This document shows positions 29,358-34,632 of a stretch of DNA of 34,632 nt, piece after piece. Every line of letters starts with the position of its first letter. Positions within the stretch are counted from its first letter, which is position 1. The position numbers and the translations under genes are program-made. The notes beneath the pieces are model-generated. The model saw nothing but the letters and a program-made list of their open reading frames with translations. It had not been told where the DNA came from and did not search any database. Source of the stretch: Treponema sp. (GTDB lineage: Bacteria > Spirochaetota > Spirochaetia > Treponematales > Breznakiellaceae); NCBI GenBank assembly GCA_031276965.1, contig JAISMC010000187.1:1-34632 (forward strand), read 5' to 3'.

Positions 29358-29818
29358 TGACCGGTACCGCTATCGAAGCATTGACCGCCCAGGAAACCGG
29401 CGAAATCTTTTTGATAACCGCCGACATCGCCGTCGACGGCGAAATCCTGTTCAGGCTGGTAAACAACACCGAAAACCTTAGCAGCCGGGGAAACGTGTAC
29501 GAAGCCTTTGCCTTTACGTTTGTCCTGCCGGGGACCAGCGATTCGGGCGTTAAATCGGCGTCGTTTGAGCTTGACAACGTGGACCGCAGGATCCAGGAAG
29601 AGGTAACGAAGGCGGCGGGAAAAGAAATAACCGCGGCATTTAACATCATCCTGGCGTCGGATCCCGATGTTATCGAGCGGGGGCCGTACAAGTACATACT
29701 CCGGGATTTCCAGGTTACCCGGCAGCGGATCCGGGCGGCCCTGTATGACTTTTATCTGACGGATCTTAATATACCGGGCCTCCGGTATACGCCTCAGAAT
29801 TTTCCGGGGCTGTTCTGA
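29357..29818 (+). CDS. Minor tail protein, DUF1833 / lambda L-like
   Basis: A 153-residue protein starting at 29357, overlapping the previous stop. Leu-Val-Asn-Asn-Thr-Glu-Asn, Pro-Gly-Thr-Ser-Asp-Ser-Gly and Ser-Phe-Glu-Leu-Asp-Asn-Val-Asp-Arg fit the DUF1833 family seen in tail tips of Mu-like siphophages. It likely contributes to the tip with the K- and J-like products. Confidence 0.7.
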   Translation: MTGTAIEALTAQETGEIFLITADIAVDGEILFRLVNNTENLSSRGNVYEAFAFTFVLPGTSDSGVKSASFELDNVDRRIQEEVTKAAGKEITAAFNIILASDPDVIERGPYKYILRDFQVTRQRIRAALYDFYLTDLNIPGLRYTPQNFPGLF

Positions 29819-30243
29819 TGCTGCCGCCGTGGGTGTCTAAATACGTGGGGATCCCCTTTGTTTCGGGGGGCCGGGATTTTGCGGGCTGCGACTGTTACGG
29901 CCTTGTCCGTCTGGTTTTGCTGGAGGAGTTCGGCTGCCGGCTCCCGGTACTGGCGGGGGACTACGACGCCTGCCGTACCGCCGAGGTTGGCCCGATGTTC
30001 GACACCTACGCGCCGCTCCTGCGGGGGGAACGCATCGGCGCGCCGGAAGCGGGGGCGGTGGCCGTTATCAGGGTCCGGGGCTTGCCGTCGCACACCGGCA
30101 TTTTTGTCAACGGCGGCTATATGCTGCATACGGTACACAAAATCGGGGCGCACTGTACCGGTATCGGATCCGGTTTTTTGCGCGGCGGACTGGAGGGGAT
30201 CTATCGTGTCGATACGGCTTATCGTATTACCGCATCCGTTTGA
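29818..30243 (+). CDS. NlpC/P60-type tail peptidase (lambda K-like)
   Basis: A 141-residue protein. Gly-Cys-Asp-Cys-Tyr-Gly-Leu-Val-Arg near residues 23-31 holds the catalytic Cys (the second one is in the usual C-x-G-L place), and Pro-Ser-His-Thr-Gly-Ile-Phe near 85-91 the catalytic His. NlpC/P60 peptidases cut D-Glu-diaminopimelate bonds, and tail-tip members open peptidoglycan at infection. The start overlaps the L-like stop (TGATG) and the end overlaps the J-like gene. Confidence 0.85.
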   Translation: MLPPWVSKYVGIPFVSGGRDFAGCDCYGLVRLVLLEEFGCRLPVLAGDYDACRTAEVGPMFDTYAPLLRGERIGAPEAGAVAVIRVRGLPSHTGIFVNGGYMLHTVHKIGAHCTGIGSGFLRGGLEGIYRVDTAYRITASV

Positions 30244-33200
30244 CAAAACCGTCAGGCAGGAACGGGAGGCCGCTCCGCAGTCCGTTAAGGATCTGTATGC
30301 CTCGCTCGGTACGGGTTTCGGCGCCGGCCATTGCCGGTGTCTGGTAAACGGCGGGATTATAACCGATTTTGACTATGTGCCGCCCGATGGCTCCGAGGTA
30401 TGTATTACCGTCGTTCCTTCGGGAGGGGGCGGCGGCGGCAGCAGTCCGTCTTCCCTGCTTACCTGGATTGGTTCGTTTGCGACGGTTATCGGTATCGGGC
30501 TGCTCTTTCTTGCCCCGCCGGCCGGGGCGCTTGTTTTGGGCGTCGGCGTTTCCATGCTGTCCGGAGGCCTGGCGATCTCGTTGTATGCGCCGCCGAGCGC
30601 CGCCGGTATGCAGGATACGTCGCCCATTGAGCGGCCCGGCATCCGGGGATCCAAAAACACCGCACGGCCCTACGGCTCTGTTCCGGTTTTGTTCGGACGG
30701 CATCTTGTAACGCCCGATTTTGCGGCGGCCCCCTATGTCGACATAACCGGCAACGACGAGTATTTAGTCCAGCTTTTTTGCGCGGGTTATAATAACATGA
30801 TCATCGAACCCGGCAGCTTTAAGCTGGGCGATACCAAACTTATTGAGTTAAGCGCGACCAAAGACATTGAGGCTATCCTGGCCGGAACGGACCCGCTTAT
30901 CCGGATGGAGCTGCTCTCCGGTGGGGATACCGGAACGCTCTATCCCCGGCGGGTAAAACCCGTTGAGGTTAACCGGCAGATAAAACAGTACCTTGACGAC
31001 GGCTCGAGCGGCGCCGCCGTCGTTACCACGCCGGAAGACACGACCAGGATCACGGTTAACCTCGCCTTTCCCCAGGGGCTTTTCGGCGTCAACAAAAGCG
31101 GGGGCGTCGAGACCATATGGCTCTACGTTAAACTCTGGATCAAAAAAGCGGACGAGGACGATTCGGCCTATGTCCCGTTTGGTACGATAGGCGGCTCCGA
31201 TTTGGTGGGCAACAACAGTCGCAGCGCTCTCTACTATGCCGTCTCAAAAGACGTGGAGGCCGGAAGCTGGACGGTAAAAGTGGAAAACGGCGGGGCATAT
31301 AATAATACCGCCGAGTACCGTTACGACGCTTTGTATGTATTGTCCGTCAATGCTTTGCAGGACGGCCGGCCCGTTGCCGCCGGGGTACAAGACAAGCTCC
31401 AGTTACTGGCCGTCAGGATCAAGGCAACCGACCGCCTCTCCGGCATTATAGATAATTTTAATTTTATCGCACAGGCACAATTACCCGTTTATACAGGGGC
31501 GGGGGCGGGAAGCGGTCCCGCTTTCTGGCATGCGGCAAGTACCAAAAATCCCGCATCGGCCCTGCTCTATGCCCTGCAGGGGGCAATAAACCGGAAACCG
31601 GTAGACGACGCCTTTATCGACTGGCGGGCGCTCGAAACCTTTTACGCCTGGTGCGGGGATCATCACTACTATTGTTCGGCGGTTTTATCGGACAAAGTAA
31701 CTTTGATGGAACTGCTCACCCAGATTTGCTATACCGCCCGGGCAATACCGGTAAAGCGGGACGGCCTCTTTTCCCTTGTCCAGGATAGTGCGCGGGGCGC
31801 GCCCGTACAGCTTTTGACCCCCAAAAATACCATTGACTATTCAGAAACCCTTGGCTTCGCGGATATTCCCCCGGCCCTGGAAATGCGGTTCGTTGACGAA
31901 TCGTCCGGCTGGCAGGATGAAGTACGGGTAGTCTATGATACCCCCTCCGGCGAAAAGGAGGATACGGACCCGGCCGATTTTCAGGACGCCCCGTTGTGGG
32001 GGGTAACCAACGCCAGGCAGGCGTTTTTATTGGGCCGTTACGATTACGCCTGTATGCGCCTCCGGCCGCGCCGGCATACCATCACCTTAGATATCGAGTA
32101 TTTGATAAGCTTCAAAGGGGCCTGGGTCAAGTATTCAGGCGATACCGCATTATCGGGCGCCGCCTGGGGCCGCATTGCGGAGGTCCGTCAGACGGGCGAT
32201 TTTATCACGGAGCTCACGCTTGACGAAATGGTACGGATGGAGGCCGGCAAAACCTACCGCATCCGTATCAGGACCGCTCAAAACGCCCAGCACGAATACG
32301 CCGTTATCTTTGACGGAACCGCTACCAACAGCATACGCCTTGAGGATCCCGTACCGGCATCGGACGGCATACAGGCCGGCAATATCTACGCGTTCGGCGT
32401 GGTGGGCGCCGTTACGCTGGATTTGCTTATTGTTGACATCGATCCTGTAGACGACGCAAGCGCCCGGCTTACCTGTGTTGATTACGCCCCGGATATTTTC
32501 GGCGTGGACGATCCCGGTTACGTGATCCCCCCGTGGTCCCCCCATGTTTCCGCCGGGGACGCGCTGGATTCAGGGGTCCCCGGCACGCTGCCGCCCGCGT
32601 TTCTGGGCGAGGTCCGGGAAAAAATAGTCAACGCCGAAATTGAGGCGGCCAAACGGCCCACCTACCAGGAGATTGTAAACGGCTTTACCGAAGCGGGGGT
32701 TACCGTTATTCCCGATCCGCCAACCGCCGCCGCCGTGGGCGGTTTCCGGTTTATTGCGCTCTCATGGCACAAACAAATGTCGTTATCAAACTTAAAAGAA
32801 TACCAGATACAGGTATCCGAAGACGCCGTTGCCTGGTACGCTCCCCGTTTCGACGGCGTTGACTGGAAAGGGGATGAGGACGGTGTTTTTACAACCATCT
32901 CGACGTTTGTTGTTCATCCGAATATTCCTCCCGCGGGCACCGGGGAAGCGCCCCAGGGGCGGCTGCTCTATTACCGCGTCCGCCAGCGGACTATGCTCGA
33001 TGCGTATTCGGCCTGGAGCGGGGCAGCGGGGGCCTCCACTGCTTTGACGGATACCGGTGATTACGGCGTTAATTCCATCGCAGCCAATGCGCTTAAAATA
33101 GCGGAATTTTTTGCCCTGTTTGCGCACATCGGAGAAACGCTCATTATCGATCCGGCCCACGGTATATCCTCCGAAAAAAAAGCCTGGGCGCAGGGAGATA

Positions 33201-34228
33201 CCAGGGCCGTACTCAATGCACGGGAAATTGCGTTTCACTATTTTTCAAACCAGGTATGGCAGACCATGGCCCGCTTCGGGATCGAGGGCCTTGAAACGCC
33301 GCAGCTGTTTGCCTTAAACCACTTTTTCTTAACCAACGACGATATGCAGGGACGGCGGAATAAGGGTTTTGACATCGGGACGCCGTATCTTTCGGATCAT
33401 TCCAGGGTGGTACATTACGACGTTAATATGCTGGATCAGCATAACCAGGAACTTTTTACCATGACGGGATCCGGCGCTTTAGCCGGAGACAAAGAAGGTC
33501 TTGCATTGGCCCTTAAAGCAACGGCCCCCTATGCTACCGAGTCCAGGGCTTTATACGGCACTTTCAGACTGCAAACCACCGTCGGCATTACCTCGATCTT
33601 TACCGTTGATTTTTGGATGCTGTATAAATGGTATGAAGAACAGGTATTGTTTGACGCCGGGAACGATACCGAACGCATAACAATAGCGACGGTAAATGAC
33701 GAACCGTATGTTAACGATCATGCTGTTGACGGGGTGTGGCTCAACGATCATCCCACTGACGGGGTATGGCTTAATGAGATACGGTTAGCCCATACACGGA
33801 TAGGCCATTACCTGAATGGATCCTGGGAATATATTGTCCTTGATGAATTTAACGTTGACCGGTGGTATCATACCGGCATAATCCATACCGCGGATCAAAT
33901 ACAAGTCGTAATAGACGATCAGGTATTCCCGTTTAGTTCCCAGGAAATAGCTGATCCCGTAGCTGTAGCCATTAATCCTACCCAGGGACAAATTGACGGT
34001 GAATATCCTTTAATGGCTGTGGACGAAGTATTAATCGATCCCGCCGCTGCGGAAACATTGCCGGTATTTTATCAAAATACTGCGCTGCGGCGGCCCTGGG
34101 GGAAACTCGATGATCTTTATCCGTGGTTTGTTATTAACGTAAAAGATCCTGCTTATTTTAGGACAAATATATTCCAGTCGCCGGACTTCGCTGCGGCGGT
34201 CCAGGCAATTATTAACGGAGGCGCATAA
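30206..34228 (+). CDS. Tail tip/host-specificity protein (lambda J-like, with I-like N-terminus)
   Basis: A 1340-residue protein, starting with GTG at 30206 with GGAGGGG 7 nt upstream. The first about 130 residues resemble lambda I: a short domain, a Gly-rich Ser-Gly-Gly-Gly-Gly-Gly-Gly-Ser linker and a hydrophobic hairpin. The J-type hub follows (Asn-Thr-Ala-Arg-Pro-Tyr-Gly-Ser-Val-Pro-Val-Leu-Phe-Gly). A fibronectin III-like part lies at about 840-950, and the C-terminus (about 1080-1300) looks like a LamG/lectin fold with Val-Asp-Phe-Trp-Met. It caps the tail and probably binds the cell. A 10-residue repeat, Asp-Gly-Val-Trp-Leu-Asn, lies in the lectin part. It overlaps the K-like gene by 38 nt. 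Confidence 0.85.
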   Translation: MSIRLIVLPHPFDKTVRQEREAAPQSVKDLYASLGTGFGAGHCRCLVNGGIITDFDYVPPDGSEVCITVVPSGGGGGGSSPSSLLTWIGSFATVIGIGLLFLAPPAGALVLGVGVSMLSGGLAISLYAPPSAAGMQDTSPIERPGIRGSKNTARPYGSVPVLFGRHLVTPDFAAAPYVDITGNDEYLVQLFCAGYNNMIIEPGSFKLGDTKLIELSATKDIEAILAGTDPLIRMELLSGGDTGTLYPRRVKPVEVNRQIKQYLDDGSSGAAVVTTPEDTTRITVNLAFPQGLFGVNKSGGVETIWLYVKLWIKKADEDDSAYVPFGTIGGSDLVGNNSRSALYYAVSKDVEAGSWTVKVENGGAYNNTAEYRYDALYVLSVNALQDGRPVAAGVQDKLQLLAVRIKATDRLSGIIDNFNFIAQAQLPVYTGAGAGSGPAFWHAASTKNPASALLYALQGAINRKPVDDAFIDWRALETFYAWCGDHHYYCSAVLSDKVTLMELLTQICYTARAIPVKRDGLFSLVQDSARGAPVQLLTPKNTIDYSETLGFADIPPALEMRFVDESSGWQDEVRVVYDTPSGEKEDTDPADFQDAPLWGVTNARQAFLLGRYDYACMRLRPRRHTITLDIEYLISFKGAWVKYSGDTALSGAAWGRIAEVRQTGDFITELTLDEMVRMEAGKTYRIRIRTAQNAQHEYAVIFDGTATNSIRLEDPVPASDGIQAGNIYAFGVVGAVTLDLLIVDIDPVDDASARLTCVDYAPDIFGVDDPGYVIPPWSPHVSAGDALDSGVPGTLPPAFLGEVREKIVNAEIEAAKRPTYQEIVNGFTEAGVTVIPDPPTAAAVGGFRFIALSWHKQMSLSNLKEYQIQVSEDAVAWYAPRFDGVDWKGDEDGVFTTISTFVVHPNIPPAGTGEAPQGRLLYYRVRQRTMLDAYSAWSGAAGASTALTDTGDYGVNSIAANALKIAEFFALFAHIGETLIIDPAHGISSEKKAWAQGDTRAVLNAREIAFHYFSNQVWQTMARFGIEGLETPQLFALNHFFLTNDDMQGRRNKGFDIGTPYLSDHSRVVHYDVNMLDQHNQELFTMTGSGALAGDKEGLALALKATAPYATESRALYGTFRLQTTVGITSIFTVDFWMLYKWYEEQVLFDAGNDTERITIATVNDEPYVNDHAVDGVWLNDHPTDGVWLNEIRLAHTRIGHYLNGSWEYIVLDEFNVDRWYHTGIIHTADQIQVVIDDQVFPFSSQEIADPVAVAINPTQGQIDGEYPLMAVDEVLIDPAAAETLPVFYQNTALRRPWGKLDDLYPWFVINVKDPAYFRTNIFQSPDFAAAVQAIINGGA
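33713..33772 (+). repeat. Two 30-bp tandem units in the tail tip gene
   Basis: Units at 33713-33742 and 33743-33772 encode Asn-Asp-His-(Ala/Pro)-(Val/Thr)-Asp-Gly-Val-Trp-Leu in tandem. Nearly all differences are in the middle of the unit and at third codon positions. Such a short repeat in the putative receptor-binding part may vary in number. Confidence 0.75.
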
Positions 34229-34632
34229 TGGCAACAATCGACCTAACCCTTGACAGTTTTATCGTTCCAAGGATGAGTTCTTTTACGCCGCCCTGGGGAA
34301 CGGTACAGACCGATCCCGATCATCCGGGGCTTTCGACACAGGAGGCCGTCAATAATATAATGATGGCCTTTAACCGTATGCGGCCGGTTGCCGTAACGGA
34401 AAATTCAACGACAACGGAAATTCAGGCCGGCGCTTCGCTTGTTTTGTCCGGCAGTATAACTGCTTTGACGCTCGGCCAGGGGGCTTATAGAAATGTTTCC
34501 CTAACGATAGAGAACAATGCCGCTGATGACGTAGTACTGCTTAACGGCCCTAAAATAATACCCTGCGCCATCGGGGAGACGCTCGATCTCAGGTGGAACG
34601 GCAATGAGTGGCGGGTAAAAACCAATAAGCTG
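34228..34632 (+). CDS. Tail-tip-associated protein, partial at the window end
   Basis: The frame starts at 34228 (ATG, overlapping the J-like stop as TAATG), with CGGAGG 6 nt upstream, and is open for 135 codons to the window end. It is beta-rich with Leu-Val-Leu-Ser-Gly-Ser-Ile-Thr-Ala and Asp-Leu-Arg-Trp-Asn-Gly-Asn-Glu-Trp, as in phage fibre or tip accessory proteins. The role is unknown because the end is not seen. Confidence 0.6.
   Translation, partial: MATIDLTLDSFIVPRMSSFTPPWGTVQTDPDHPGLSTQEAVNNIMMAFNRMRPVAVTENSTTTEIQAGASLVLSGSITALTLGQGAYRNVSLTIENNAADDVVLLNGPKIIPCAIGETLDLRWNGNEWRVKTNKL

Noticed and set aside
1-34632. CRISPR array, tRNA or rRNA genes, insertion sequences other than the phage itself
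   Set aside because: No regularly spaced repeats, no tRNA-like or rRNA sequence and no other transposase were seen on reading.

Overview
The window is most of a Mu-like (transposable) prophage with a long-tailed, siphovirus-type virion. It appears to start at or near the phage left end (the first bases are TG, followed by paired terminal repeats) and stops inside a tail-tip gene, so the right end is missing. No host gene, tRNA or rRNA is present, so the host cannot be named from this sequence. The GC-rich genes with AGGAGG-type ribosome sites, the candidate spanins and the Mu/lambda gene set fit a diderm bacterium. A spirochaete such as Treponema is a guess only.

Layout. (1) Bases 1-179: AT-rich terminal region with two 18-bp direct repeats, candidate transposase-binding sites. 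(2) 180-8483, minus strand: the early operon, read leftward from a near-consensus promoter at 8580-8609. In order of transcription it encodes a Ner-position HTH protein, small Cys-rich proteins, a DUF4406 protein, Gam, an HTH/DUF3102-like protein, MuA transposase, MuB ATPase, a DUF2786 protein, GemA and two small HTH-like proteins. One gene (7184-7549) is inserted in the opposite orientation. (3) 8588-8654: operator-like GTCA half-sites between the early promoter and the rightward repressor gene. (4) 8647-11083, plus strand: the S24-type repressor followed by AT-richer accessory genes (a secreted protein, a broken membrane/zinc-ribbon gene, a soluble protein and a membrane protein), probably expressed in the lysogen. 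(5) 11191-13439: lysis genes (pesticin-like lysozyme, holin-like protein, spanin-like coiled-coil proteins) and small pre-terminase genes, including a frameshifted gp27/DUF3486. (6) 13423-17538: terminase, portal, and a MuF head protein ending in a putative nuclease toxin domain. (7) 17634-20464, minus strand: a reversed cargo cassette (lipase-like hydrolase, ASCH-like protein, DNA methyltransferase, membrane protein) with its own intrinsic terminator. (8) 20568-34632, plus strand: protease/scaffold, lambda-D-like decoration protein, lambda-E-like capsid protein, connectors, tail tube, G/GT frameshifted chaperone, tape measure, M, L, K (NlpC/P60) and J-like tip proteins, and a partial tip-associated gene.

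How it works together. The repressor should hold down the leftward promoter by binding the GTCA sites that overlap it. On induction, MuA, MuB and Gam drive replicative transposition and protect DNA ends, and the rightward genes build the head and tail and lyse the cell. The most unusual points are: the portal and MuF genes are in one reading sense and are separated only by a T9 run; the MuF protein carries a toxin-like C-terminus without an obvious immunity gene; two genes have Shine-Dalgarno sites inside long perfect inverted repeats; and a reversed modification/lipase cassette sits inside the late region.
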